In this document: positions 6,840 to 13,242 of the stretch, piece by piece | Position numbering within the stretch: position 1 is the stretch's first letter | Layout: each line of letters begins with the position of its first letter | Virus record (IMG/VR): IMGVR_UViG_3300033273_000422 | Coordinates: 1-27,813 of that record | Source of the DNA: a virus | DNA: 27,813 bases | Reading direction: 5' to 3' (one strand) | Made by a program: the position numbers and the translations under genes | Notes under the pieces: generated by a model | The model's database searches: none | The model's input: only the letters and a program-made list of their open reading frames with translations | Told to the model about the DNA's origin: nothing

Positions 6840-7096
6840 TGTCCACGTTGTACCAGGATTTTACGAATTTCGAGAAAGATAAACTCCCTCATACGAGGAT
6901 TGTCAGTGCATCCGTAGGCATTACGGAGACGTTGAAGATACTCTTCTTGAGTGGTCATTTTTACAACTTTTGCATTAGTTTCACCGATTCCTCGCATAGA
7001 AGAACCTGCTTTGACTTTGTTGCGTCCAAAGTTACCAGAAATTCGACCAGAGGTGCGAAATTTTGGTTTGATTTTGGAGAGATTGGAAAAAGTCAT
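6827..7096 (-). CDS. Basic hypothetical protein (89 aa)
   Basis: Start at ATG 7096 (MTFSNLSKIKPKFRTSGRIS), chosen because AAAGGAA lies 6 nt upstream and the longer frame would run through the -10. The N-terminal half is basic and Gly/Ser-rich, likely disordered or nucleic-acid binding; the C-terminal half is helical (TTQEEYLQRLRNAYG). Function unknown. Confidence 0.6.
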   Translation of the reverse strand: MTFSNLSKIKPKFRTSGRISGNFGRNKVKAGSSMRGIGETNAKVVKMTTQEEYLQRLRNAYGCTDNPRMREFIFLEIRKILVQRGQWAK

Positions 7097-7117
7097 GTCG
7101 TTTCCTTTGACTCTCTT

Positions 7118-7123
7118 ACTATA
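7118..7123 (-). promoter_or_regulatory. -10 element for the 89-aa gene
   Basis: TG-TATAGT followed by AAGAGAGTCAAAGGAAA and the ATG. It shares this leader with the promoter at 3260. A GTCCCAC block exists (7171-7174) but 47 nt upstream, not the usual 30-31. Confidence 0.4.
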
Positions 7124-7127
7124 CATG

Positions 7128-7150
7128 AAAAAGGGAGGTCCGCACCCCCC
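7128..7150 (-). terminator. Rho-independent terminator
   Basis: Minus strand GGGGGGT-GCGG-ACCTCCC followed by TTTTT; a 7-bp stem with one G-U pair. It ends the operon whose last gene stops at 7156, just before the next promoter. Confidence 0.75.
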
Positions 7151-7155
7151 TTGTG

Positions 7156-7308
7156 TCAGTCTTCAAAGTGGGACAACTGCCGTTGCAACTCGTAATACAC
7201 ACCATTGAGTTTGAATAGCATATATTGTTCATATTGGTTGCCTTTTAACAGTTGAACAATTTCTTCTGTTAATTCATAAGCACGTTGAATCTTCTCTTTC
7301 TCGGTCAC
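7156..7308 (-). CDS. Small hypothetical protein (50 aa, GTG start)
   Basis: VTEKEKIQRAYELTEEIVQL... to ...LQRQLSHFED. GTG overlaps the upstream TGA. Wholly helical. Last gene before the terminator at 7128-7150. Confidence 0.55.
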   Translation of the reverse strand: MTEKEKIQRAYELTEEIVQLLKGNQYEQYMLFKLNGVYYELQRQLSHFED

Positions 7309-7508
7309 TTTGAAAGTACCCAGTGAGAATCTTCTTTTTTATTCATGGTAAAACGATATTTACCAGTAATTGAGGAGAGATACAGAATATCATCAACCTC
7401 ATTGTCAACATAACAACTATGCAGGTTGCTCATGTCGGTATAGAACCGCAGTTTTGCAGCACTAGACTGAGGAACAACACATACCATTTTACGTTTTACT
7501 TTAGACAT
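7305..7508 (-). CDS. Hypothetical protein (67 aa)
   Basis: MSKVKRKMVCVVPQSSAAKL... to ...KEDSHWVLSK. Start set at ATG 7508, just past the upstream stop (7510); the longer frame only overlaps the neighbour. Reads as beta-rich (KMVCVV; LRFYTDM; GKYRFTMN). Function unknown. Confidence 0.58.
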   Translation of the reverse strand: MSKVKRKMVCVVPQSSAAKLRFYTDMSNLHSCYVDNEVDDILYLSSITGKYRFTMNKKEDSHWVLSK

Positions 7509-7509
7509 T

Positions 7510-7929
7510 TCAGACAGCAAGAGGAAAATCAGAGATTTGAACCAATTCAGGTTGCTTAGAGTCGTCAAACTCATGCATATTATAGCAAACCCATCCAGCA
7601 CTAGTGAAAATGTACGCATATTCTTCATTATTATCTTTGGTGAGATACTCATCCATAGACATCAGAACAGGAGGAGTGACATCACCATCACGGTCAGAAT
7701 AATACTGAGGACCGTATTCTGCATTTTTAACAGTACCATTGCCATTCCAACGATCATCAGTCCAACACGATGACATATCACCACCGTCAATCAGTTCTGC
7801 TACTTTCTCCTTCGTATTGTAGTGTGTCTTGAGAATCCGACCCAACCACTCAGGATAACCATCCCAATGATGATAAGCAGAAAGAATATCGTTTCCAATT
7901 TGAATACCGATGCGTGAACGAGTTGCCAT
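7510..7929 (-). CDS. Conserved phage protein of the MATRSRIGI type (139 aa)
   Basis: MATRSRIGIQIGNDILSAYH... The N-terminal signature MATRSRI...HWDGYPEWLGRIL..HY is found in a widespread phage and plasmid protein family of unknown function, as I recall it. The body contains LIDGGDMSSCW and ends with EYAYIFTSAGWVCYNM. Likely a cytoplasmic early protein. Length is normal for the family. Confidence 0.75.
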   Translation of the reverse strand: MATRSRIGIQIGNDILSAYHHWDGYPEWLGRILKTHYNTKEKVAELIDGGDMSSCWTDDRWNGNGTVKNAEYGPQYYSDRDGDVTPPVLMSMDEYLTKDNNEEYAYIFTSAGWVCYNMHEFDDSKQPELVQISDFPLAV

Positions 7930-7957
7930 GATAAAAAATTAAGGACGAAAAGTTAAA

Positions 7958-8158
7958 TCAGAGTTGTGCTAGTGGGTCTTCACCACCAAACCAATCTGTC
8001 TCCTCCGTTTCAAGTTTGGATTCAAATTCATCTTCGAGAATATCATCCATAGACTCAAAAATATCATCTTCAGGAATCAACCACCACCCATCATGGATGT
8101 CATCGTTGATGTGTTCATACTGTTTCCCTTCAATAAAAATCCGAGACATGCCCTTCAT
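7958..8158 (-). CDS. Acidic hypothetical protein (66 aa)
   Basis: MKGMSRIFIEGKQYEHINDD... Very acidic C-terminal half (DDIFESMDDILEDEFESKLE). The fourth codon ATG (8149) is an equally possible start. First gene behind the palindrome promoter at 8161-8212. Function unknown. Confidence 0.58.
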   Translation of the reverse strand: MKGMSRIFIEGKQYEHINDDIHDGWWLIPEDDIFESMDDILEDEFESKLETEETDWFGGEDPLAQL

Positions 8159-8160
8159 TT

Positions 8161-8212
8161 GATTACCTAGTAATCATAGCACGTCTCGGTTGTGGTGGGG
8201 GATGTGGTGGAC
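8161..8212 (-). promoter_or_regulatory. Promoter with GATTAC-CTA-GTAATC palindrome and GTCCAC box
   Basis: Minus strand: CTGTCCACCAC (GTCC 8209-8212), 30 nt, TGC-TATGAT (8173-8178), with a 15-bp dyad (8161-8175) overlapping the -10 and start site. The same 18 nt recurs exactly at 16845-16862. A hairpin ACAGT-CTAGGC-ACTGT precedes the box. Confidence 0.6.
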
Positions 8213-8225
8213 AGTGCCTAGACTG

Positions 8226-8792
8226 TCACCGCAACCATGTGACGATTGCGTATCTGGTCCCGTTATTTACTGTTTTTACTTCATGCGGAAACATGAAGTT
8301 TGATGGGAATATAACTACCGAACCCACTTTGGGTGGAATTACATATCCATCATCGAAGAATGATAGTTCACCTCCCTCATAATTGTCGTTTAAGACAATA
8401 GACATCGAGAGGATTCTCTTTGCTGATTTTATATCGTCAGTGTGACTACGATGATACCCACCATCGTTATATCTCAACAAATTATATCCACTATCTCCAT
8501 CAACTCTTACACCAAATTCATCTTTATACTTTTCAGCACAACTATGAACTTTTCGGTAAGTAAGTATATCTAACTTATATCTAACATCTGGATTTTTATT
8601 CAATGAAGAAACTCCAGACATATCTAGGTCTTCACAGACTCTGTAGTTATCAACATTGCCTTCAGTTGTGGCAACATTCCATTCATCTGATGAGGAATAC
8701 TCATCCAGAATGGTTTTACACTCCTCTTCACTAAAAACATTATCATAAGTTTTAATGAAATTGAAAAGTGTTGAATTACTTTCCAATTTCAC
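8226..8792 (-). CDS. 2OG-Fe(II) oxygenase, prolyl 4-hydroxylase-like
   Basis: About 188 residues. Double-stranded beta-helix with iron ligands H117-x-D119 (RSHTDD) and H170 (FPHEV), and R180 for 2-oxoglutarate (NGTRYAIVTW); YEGGELSFFDD is typical of prolyl 4-hydroxylase-like enzymes. It couples 2OG decarboxylation to hydroxylation of an unknown substrate, protein or nucleic acid. GTG 8792 is chosen as start because GAGGGAG lies 9 nt upstream; a TTG at 8816 would add eight residues. The usual length for phage members is 180-200. Confidence 0.88.
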   Translation of the reverse strand: MKLESNSTLFNFIKTYDNVFSEEECKTILDEYSSSDEWNVATTEGNVDNYRVCEDLDMSGVSSLNKNPDVRYKLDILTYRKVHSCAEKYKDEFGVRVDGDSGYNLLRYNDGGYHRSHTDDIKSAKRILSMSIVLNDNYEGGELSFFDDGYVIPPKVGSVVIFPSNFMFPHEVKTVNNGTRYAIVTWLR

Positions 8793-8796
8793 AAAC

Positions 8797-8991
8797 TCAT
8801 TCTCCCTCAGGTGCAAAAACTTCTTCTTCTGGAGTTTCGAGGAGATTTCCTTTTGGTACAGAAACTTCTTCTACTACAGGTTCTGGTTCAGGTGAGTAAA
8901 CTTCTTCAACTACAGGTTCTGGAGTAGGAGCAAATACTTCTTCTTTTGCTTCTACTTTTTTACCTTCGATAAGGTCTTTGAATCTTCCCAT
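8797..8991 (-). CDS. Pro/Glu/Val repeat protein (64 aa)
   Basis: MGRFKDLIEGKKVEAKEE then imperfect repeats of PEPVVEEV and EVFAP. Extended, acidic, probably unstructured; PEP-type repeats may act as a spacer or, speculatively, a prolyl-hydroxylase substrate, as the gene directly precedes the oxygenase gene. Stop lies inside the oxygenase ribosome-binding region. Confidence 0.65.
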   Translation of the reverse strand: MGRFKDLIEGKKVEAKEEVFAPTPEPVVEEVYSPEPEPVVEEVSVPKGNLLETPEEEVFAPEGE

Positions 8992-8996
8992 GGTTT

Positions 8997-9116
8997 TTAC
9001 TTAATTGAAACTACTTGTTCTGGTTCTTCATCAACACCCATTACAACGTGCATCCCCTCCCAAGTAACAATACTTACGATGGAAGCAATCAAAGCAATAA
9101 TAATAGTTTTTTTCAT
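8997..9116 (-). CDS. Tiny membrane-anchored peptide (39 aa)
   Basis: MKKTIIIALIASIVSIVTWE... Looks like a signal peptide or single N-terminal anchor (K-K then a 15-residue hydrophobic run), followed by a short acidic tail (DEEPEQVVSIK). Function unknown. Follows the 55-residue gene by 2 nt. Confidence 0.55.
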   Translation of the reverse strand: MKKTIIIALIASIVSIVTWEGMHVVMGVDEEPEQVVSIK

Positions 9117-9118
9117 AA

Positions 9119-9286
9119 TCAGTGGTTGTGGCAAACTCCTTCTGCATGACAGTGGGTTGAATTTCCATTCATGTGGAATGTACCATGATAGAAACCAAAA
9201 CCAATCACTGCACTAAAAAATGCAACTGCACTTGCTGCTACGAATGGTGCGATGTTTGATGCACCTTTTACTGCTAGAGATTTCAT
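9119..9286 (-). CDS. Small membrane protein with His/Cys tail (55 aa)
   Basis: MKSLAVKGASNIAPFVAASA... One membrane span at about residues 12-34, then GFYHGTFHMN and a tail CHAEGVCHNH. The His/Cys tail could bind a metal on one side of the membrane. Lies 34 nt downstream of a TATAAATA late box, so it is probably expressed late with the three genes after it. Confidence 0.6.
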   Translation of the reverse strand: MKSLAVKGASNIAPFVAASAVAFFSAVIGFGFYHGTFHMNGNSTHCHAEGVCHNH

Positions 9287-9319
9287 AAAATTTATCCTAA
9301 AGTTAATTAACTCCGATGT

Positions 9320-9327
9320 TATTTATA
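9320..9327 (-). promoter_or_regulatory. T4-type late promoter TATAAATA
   Basis: Exact T4 late consensus on the minus strand, 34 nt before the ATG of the 55-residue gene. It directly follows the U-run of the tmRNA terminator. Confidence 0.65.
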
Positions 9328-9352
9328 AAAAAATAGAGGGCATCGCACCCCC
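9327..9352 (-). terminator. Terminator of the tmRNA gene
   Basis: Minus strand GGGGG...CCCTC stem with G-U pairs, then TATTTTTTTAT. Ends the tmRNA transcript and abuts the late promoter. Confidence 0.65.
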
Positions 9353-9590
9353 AAGAGTCTATTGGATTAGAAGGAAGACCTATCCCCCATCTCCCATATC
9401 AGGCAGCAACGGTGCTGCGGGAGAATGCAACAATGTTATTTGCTGCGGTTTCAGATGTGTTTGCATCTATGTTTATGTCCCGTCAACAATTACGACCTTT
9501 TTGCCCCGTCGAAACCATGGCACCCCCGTGAATGGAGGTGAGGGGAATCGAACCCCTGTCCGAAACAACAGACTTCGCAACCTCTTGGAC
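9336..9590 (-). ncRNA. ssrA: Circularly permuted tmRNA (two-piece ssrA)
   Basis: Ribosome-rescue RNA with its halves in reversed order. Transcribed first (9590-9533): the acceptor half, with TTTCGGACAGGGGTTCGATT, T-arm AGGGG/CCCCT (9541-9558), then CACCTCC and discriminator A (9533). A 5-nt linker (9528-9532) follows, then the coding half from 9527: GGGGGTG, then the tmRNA hallmark GGTTTCGACGGGG. GGGGGTG pairs with CACCTCC over 7 bp including G3-U70, the alanine identity pair. CCA is not encoded. The tag frame is at 9399-9443. Permuted ssrA is known in marine picocyanobacteria, and this tag looks like theirs. Exact ends of the mature pieces are estimated. Confidence 0.93.
9399..9443 (-). other. 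tmRNA proteolysis-tag reading frame
   Basis: Encodes ANNIVAFSRSTVAA and TGA. It matches the ANNIV..FSR...AA pattern of cyanobacterial tmRNA tags and ends in AA, the usual ClpXP degron. The resume codon is GCA 9443 or the GCA just before it (9446). An AGATG/CATCT helix lies upstream. Confidence 0.9.
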
Positions 9591-9597
9591 ATTTTAT

Positions 9598-9626
9598 ATA
9601 GTAATTCAACTTCCTTCATTAGTCAA
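9598..9626 (-). promoter_or_regulatory. Sigma70 promoter of the tmRNA
   Basis: TTGACT (9621-9626), 17-nt spacer, TACTAT (9598-9603). It lies in the last codons of the deformylase gene and spans its stop (9606-9608). Confidence 0.55.
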
Positions 9627-10049
9627 GTAGTCGGTAAATATAACCCCATCTAAGTGGTCAATTTCATGTTGAAGGATTCTGGATTTAAGACCACTTACAG
9701 TCGTCACATCTGGTTTACCGTTAATATCTCTGTACCTCACCATAACTTTATCTGGACGTGCGATGTCTTCATAAACTCCAGGAACACTCAAACATCCCTC
9801 ATTGATAGTCACAAGGTTTGCGTCTTTAGATAAAATCTCTGGATTGATTAGAATCCAGTTACGACCACCATCATCAACAACTACAATTCTTTTGTTTACT
9901 CCTACCTGAGGTGCTGATATACCAATTCCCTTTGCTTCACGCATAGTCTTACACAACTCAACACAAAAATCACGAAGTTCAACATTTATGCGAGAAACTC
10001 TCTTTGATTTTCTTCTTAGACAAGGTGCATTGTCTGTGTAGATTTTCAT
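9606..10049 (-). CDS. def: Peptide deformylase
   Basis: Removes the formyl group from N-terminal Met of new proteins. All three motifs are intact: GIGISAPQVG (41-50), EGCLSVPG (84-91, metal ligand C86) and QHEIDHLDG (127-135, ligands H128 and H132, catalytic E129). 147 residues, shorter than cellular enzymes (about 170), as usual for cyanophage deformylases, which lack the C-terminal helix. AGGAGAG precedes the ATG. Cyanophage deformylases are thought to keep photosystem proteins such as D1 maturing during infection. Its 3' end carries the tmRNA promoter. Confidence 0.95.
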   Translation of the reverse strand: MKIYTDNAPCLRRKSKRVSRINVELRDFCVELCKTMREAKGIGISAPQVGVNKRIVVVDDGGRNWILINPEILSKDANLVTINEGCLSVPGVYEDIARPDKVMVRYRDINGKPDVTTVSGLKSRILQHEIDHLDGVIFTDYLTNEGS

Positions 10050-10061
10050 GACTCTCCTGTT

Positions 10062-10622
10062 TTAACGTGCTCTTCCCATACAAGTCCAGATGACTTTCTT
10101 GGTTCCACTTTTTATCTTTGATGATTTATGTATGTAAGTAAAATCACAAGGAAAACAAAGTACACTTCCTTTCTTTGGTTTTACTCTTAACTTATCAGCA
10201 AGGAACAACGTATCACCACCTTCAAAGTCATCATTCAAATAGACAACATACGAAAAGATGTATTCAGAATCTATATCTTTATCTAAATGCCATTCATAGT
10301 AATCTCCACTATCATAATAACGATATATGTAATCACAAGTTAAGTTAGCATAATACTCCTGAAGATAATGAGAGAATACACACCTCTCATAATAATGGTA
10401 ATGAGCAGAAGTAATTACATCATGAACTAGGGCATCAACTTGTTTGAATCTATCATCTATAGTAATGTTAATCGACTTGTTATGCCTTATTCTTGTCTTT
10501 TCGCAAAGATTATTTTTATAAACCTCGTTTGATTCAACTCCGTGTACTATCGCATCACAAAGACCATCATCTAAAAAATTCTCAAGTTCAATGATGAATT
10601 TACTATGGTTTATAATCTTCAT
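10062..10622 (-). CDS. 2OG-Fe(II) oxygenase, prolyl 4-hydroxylase-like
   Basis: 186 residues. Iron ligands H112-x-D114 (YEWHLDKD) and H165 (YIHKSS); K175 (SGTKKVIWTC) stands where the family usually has Arg or Lys for 2OG. FEGGDTLFLAD and KPKKGSVLCFP are standard core strands. Substrate unknown. Distinct from, but the same fold as, the 8226 enzyme. Upstream of the deformylase gene with a 12-nt gap. Confidence 0.87.
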   Translation of the reverse strand: MKIINHSKFIIELENFLDDGLCDAIVHGVESNEVYKNNLCEKTRIRHNKSINITIDDRFKQVDALVHDVITSAHYHYYERCVFSHYLQEYYANLTCDYIYRYYDSGDYYEWHLDKDIDSEYIFSYVVYLNDDFEGGDTLFLADKLRVKPKKGSVLCFPCDFTYIHKSSKIKSGTKKVIWTCMGRAR

Positions 10623-10655
10623 GGCAAATTTTAAACCTATACCCAGGTATATAAA

Positions 10656-10728
10656 TGGAGGATAGGAGACTCGAACTCCTGACCCCCTGCTTGCAAAGCA
10701 GGTGCACTACCAACTGTGCTAATCCCCC
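10656..10728 (-). tRNA. tRNA-Ala (UGC)
   Basis: 73 nt; acceptor GGGGGAT/ATCCTCC with the G3-U70 alanine determinant, anticodon loop TTTGCAA, T-loop GTTCGAGTC, discriminator A. Its own promoter is visible at 10752-10780. Confidence 0.95.
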
Positions 10729-10904
10729 TTCTTTTTTTCTTTGAAGTACATACTATAGTACTTTTTCTTCATTTTGTCAATTACTTGCATATCTTCTTCA
10801 AATCCCATGTATTTGAGATGTTGGTATACACCTTCCATCTCACCTAATAGTAGAAGTAGATTTATGGGGGTAACAGGACGACCCCCAAATTCATAATTGG
10901 ACAT
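10719..10904 (-). CDS. Small basic hypothetical protein overlapping tRNA-Ala (61 aa)
   Basis: MSNYEFGGRPVTPINLLLLL... then DKMKKKYYSMYFKEKKKGD. Its last 10 bases lie within the tRNA-Ala gene and its 3' half contains the tRNA promoter. Helical with a Lys-rich tail. Coding status is probable because of the good MSNYEFGG start. Confidence 0.5.
   Translation of the reverse strand: MSNYEFGGRPVTPINLLLLLGEMEGVYQHLKYMGFEEDMQVIDKMKKKYYSMYFKEKKKGD
10752..10780 (-). promoter_or_regulatory. Sigma70 promoter for tRNA-Ala
   Basis: TTGACA (10775-10780), 17-nt spacer, TATAGT (10752-10757), inside the 61-residue reading frame and 24 nt upstream of the tRNA. Confidence 0.6.
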
Positions 10905-10914
10905 TATAAAGAAG

Positions 10915-10996
10915 TGTCGATGAAAGGACTTGAACCTTCATGGATTGCTCCACTGGAACCTAAACCCAGCGCGTATACCAATTCCGCCACATCGAC
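10915..10996 (-). tRNA. tRNA-Leu (UAG)
   Basis: 82 nt class II tRNA. Acceptor GTCGATG/CATCGAC, anticodon loop TTTAGGT, a variable arm, T-loop GTTCAAGTC, discriminator A. Only 3 nt from tRNA-Asn, so probably cotranscribed and processed. Confidence 0.92.
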
Positions 10997-10999
10997 AGA

Positions 11000-11072
11000 C
11001 TCCTCCACCTGGACTCGAACCAGGAACCCTCTGATTAACAGTCAGATGCTCTGCCGATTGAGCTATAGAGGA
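11000..11072 (-). tRNA. tRNA-Asn (GUU)
   Basis: 73 nt. Acceptor TCCTCTA/TGGAGGA, anticodon loop CTGTTAA, T-loop GTTCGAGTC, discriminator G. A TTGACA (about 11099-11104) lies upstream without a clear -10. Confidence 0.95.
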
Positions 11073-11077
11073 CCGAA

Positions 11078-11653
11078 TCACTTGAATCTTATCAGTTCTT
11101 TGTCAAAAACGCAATCTTCTAGACTCTCTGTTTCAATAAATGAGAATGCCAATGTGGTTCTAAACTCCTGTGTGTTGACATTTGGAGAGTTGCCAGTGTG
11201 TGACCAATATGCTGGTATCAAGACTCCACAATTTGGAACATACGATGTGTAATCATATGTATCAGTAATTGGATTGTGGCATATAAAATGCCCACCCCAA
11301 CTAGCATCCCAATGTAAATTACTGAAGAGGATAAAAGTGTAATAATACTCAGGGTCAAAGTCAGTATGAAAGTAAGACCTTTGATGGCAGGTTTGTCCGT
11401 TAGAATATATTCTAACGAGTCGTATATCTTTTTTGATATACTTTAAAACTTTCAGTTTGATTATAGTTGCTACTTTATAAAATACAGCAGAACCATAATC
11501 ATACCTTTCAAGATTCCATATTAAATCCTCTGGCATATCTTCTATGGCAGTCCAGTTATTTAACTCCCATCTTCCATACTTTGTTAATTCATCATTTAAT
11601 GAGAGAAATAGAGTTTCATCTAAAATATTTTTAAATTTTACTATCTCTTTCAT
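11078..11653 (-). CDS. 2OG-Fe(II) oxygenase-like protein, array copy 1
   Basis: 191 residues from MKEIVKFKN (ATG 11653; a start 12 codons earlier would overlap the 63-residue gene further). Candidate iron ligands H96-x-D98 (YFHTDFDP) and H152 (SHTG), with R165 (EFRTTLAF) for the 2OG carboxylate. WDASWGGHFICHNP is the core WGG strand. Clearly paralogous to the products at 11931 and 12655. Stop is 5 nt from tRNA-Asn. Substrate unknown. Confidence 0.82.
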   Translation of the reverse strand: MKEIVKFKNILDETLFLSLNDELTKYGRWELNNWTAIEDMPEDLIWNLERYDYGSAVFYKVATIIKLKVLKYIKKDIRLVRIYSNGQTCHQRSYFHTDFDPEYYYTFILFSNLHWDASWGGHFICHNPITDTYDYTSYVPNCGVLIPAYWSHTGNSPNVNTQEFRTTLAFSFIETESLEDCVFDKELIRFK

Positions 11654-11822
11654 TTTTATCCAAAAGATATTCAACAGTATTAGCAACATCGTTCATTGCT
11701 TCTCTAAGAAATGGATGCTGACCAGAATGCTGTTCCATTCTACTAACACCGTTTCTATATTCCTCAGAAAGAGTCCAACGCCATTGCGACATACTCTTAG
11801 AATACCAAAGATTTATCTTCAT
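11631..11822 (-). CDS. Small hypothetical protein (63 aa)
   Basis: MKINLWYSKSMSQWRWTLSE... to ...DKNERDSKI. Contains WYSKSMSQWRWTL and a C-terminal helix. Overlaps the start of oxygenase copy 1 by 23 nt. It could be an accessory of that enzyme by coupling; no family recognised. Confidence 0.58.
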   Translation of the reverse strand: MKINLWYSKSMSQWRWTLSEEYRNGVSRMEQHSGQHPFLREAMNDVANTVEYLLDKNERDSKI

Positions 11823-11834
11823 GGTACAAGTGAT

Positions 11835-11854
11835 GACCTAAAAATTCTTAGGTC
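11835..11854 (-). repeat. Stem-loop between tRNA-Pro and the 63-aa gene
   Basis: GACCTAA and TTAGGTC, 7-bp perfect stem with a 6-nt loop, starting 2 nt after the tRNA 3' end. Possible tRNA 3'-processing signal; not followed by a U-run. Confidence 0.5.
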
Positions 11855-11856
11855 AA

Positions 11857-11930
11857 TCGGGTGTATAGGATTTGAACCTATGACCTCTGCTTCCCAAAAG
11901 CAGCGTTCTACCAAACTGAACTAACACCCG
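11857..11930 (-). tRNA. tRNA-Pro (UGG)
   Basis: 74 nt. Acceptor CGGGTGT/ACACCCG, anticodon loop TTTGGGA, T-loop GTTCAAATC, discriminator A. Its 5' base directly abuts the stop codon of oxygenase copy 2. Confidence 0.95.
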
Positions 11931-12509
11931 TTATAAGTTTAGAAACTTTTGACAGTTTTCTGAAAGTGTATATTGACTCAAGTAAGCAGGTTCAATAAAT
12001 GAAAATGCCATTGTTGTTCTCATTTCTTGAGTATTATTGTTTGGACTTGCCCCAAGATGAGACCAATAACTTGGAATACAAACACCAGTGTTTGGTACAT
12101 AAGGTGTGTAATCATATTCATTGGTATGTGGGTTCAAGCAAACAAATTCACCTCCCCAATTAGTATCCCAGAATGTGTTTGTGAATAAGATGAATGTGTA
12201 AAATTGTTCAGGGTCAAAGTCAGTATGAAATTCTGAACCCTGTCCACAAGTTTGACCATTAAAATGGATTCTAATAAGTTTTAAATCTTTTTTAATGTGC
12301 TTGCAGATTTTTAATTTGATTATTGATGCTGCATTCAGATATACTAGGTCTCTTTTTTGATAACCTTCTATACCCCATGCTATGTCTTTACTATAACTAC
12401 CATCTGACTGGTTTGTCATAGACCACCTTGCATAATTCTTTAGTTCATCATTGATTGAAAAAAAGGTATTAAGATTTAAAACATTTTTTAGTTTCAGTGG
12501 TTCTTTCAT
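11931..12509 (-). CDS. 2OG-Fe(II) oxygenase-like protein, array copy 2
   Basis: 192 residues, MKEPLKLKNVLNLNTFFSIN. H95-x-D97 (FHTDFDP), H151 (SHLG), R164 (EMRTTMAF). WDTNWGGEFVCLNPHT and YDYTPYVPNTGV align closely with copy 1, so this is a tandem duplication rather than a distant homologue. It is bounded by tRNA-Val upstream and tRNA-Pro with no gap downstream. Confidence 0.83.
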   Translation of the reverse strand: MKEPLKLKNVLNLNTFFSINDELKNYARWSMTNQSDGSYSKDIAWGIEGYQKRDLVYLNAASIIKLKICKHIKKDLKLIRIHFNGQTCGQGSEFHTDFDPEQFYTFILFTNTFWDTNWGGEFVCLNPHTNEYDYTPYVPNTGVCIPSYWSHLGASPNNNTQEMRTTMAFSFIEPAYLSQYTLSENCQKFLNL

Positions 12510-12548
12510 TGCATCTAATCAAATTTTGAAAACTTAATAGTTTTCAAA

Positions 12549-12620
12549 TGGGTGATGAGGGATTTGAACCCCCGACTGCCTCCGTGTAAAAGAGGAACTC
12601 TACCACTGAGTTAATCACCC
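12549..12620 (-). tRNA. tRNA-Val (UAC)
   Basis: 72 nt. Acceptor GGGTGAT/ATCACCC, anticodon loop TTTACAC, T-loop GTTCAAATC, discriminator A. Own promoter at 12630-12658. Confidence 0.95.
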
Positions 12621-12629
12621 GATGAAAAC

Positions 12630-12658
12630 AGTATAGTGTAAAATGTTTAATGTGTCAA
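12630..12658 (-). promoter_or_regulatory. Sigma70 promoter for tRNA-Val and oxygenase copy 2
   Basis: TTGACA (12653-12658), 17-nt spacer, TATACT (12630-12635). The -35 box contains the TGA stop of oxygenase copy 3 (12655-12657). Confidence 0.65.
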
Positions 12659-13233
12659 CTATAGAGTTTATAGATTGGTTGTCTTGAAAGAAGTTCTTCG
12701 TATTTACTTCTTACACAATAGACAAAAGCAACTGAAGTTCTCAATCCTGCCTTAGAAGAAACAGGAGGAGTTCCTGTATGTTGCCAGTTACTTGGAATTA
12801 ACACTCCATTGTTTGGGATGTAAGGAACATAATTATATTCCCTAGTGATTGGGTTTTGAACTACAAATTCACCACCCCATTCAGTATCCCATGCACTATT
12901 TGTAAACAAAACAAATGTGAAACAGTAGTCTTCTTCAAAGTCTATATGAAATCCTGGTTCAGAACCAAAGTATTTTGCACCAGAATGAATTCTTAGAAGT
13001 CTAATATCCTCCCTCAAAAATCTTTTAACTTTTAAGAGAATACTAGTTGCTGCTTGATAATATACAAGTCTATCCCATCTATGACTTTGCCCAAGAAACT
13101 TTTTTTCTAGTGCAGTTTGACTACCATTGTCATAGGTATATTCAGTGTCTATGGAAGCAATTTCTTCATGCACCAAAGTGAATAAAGATAATGGCAAGAC
13201 ACTATCATATTTAATTGGAAAATCCATTCTCAT
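12655..13233 (-). CDS. 2OG-Fe(II) oxygenase-like protein, array copy 3
   Basis: 192 residues from MRMDFPIKYDSV (ATG 13233). The open frame runs 30 codons further only because it reads through tRNA-Ser. H96-x-D98 (FHIDFE), H152 (QHTG), R165 (GLRTSVAF); WDTEWGGEFVVQNPIT is shared with copies 1 and 2, but this is the most diverged copy. No clear ribosome site, since the start lies 10 nt from the tRNA 3' end. Confidence 0.8.
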   Translation of the reverse strand: MRMDFPIKYDSVLPLSLFTLVHEEIASIDTEYTYDNGSQTALEKKFLGQSHRWDRLVYYQAATSILLKVKRFLREDIRLLRIHSGAKYFGSEPGFHIDFEEDYCFTFVLFTNSAWDTEWGGEFVVQNPITREYNYVPYIPNNGVLIPSNWQHTGTPPVSSKAGLRTSVAFVYCVRSKYEELLSRQPIYKLYS

Positions 13234-13242
13234 AACAAAATA

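Noticed and set aside
9252-9653. Plus-strand frame across the tmRNA
   Set aside because: It is the complement of ssrA, with no coding signs.
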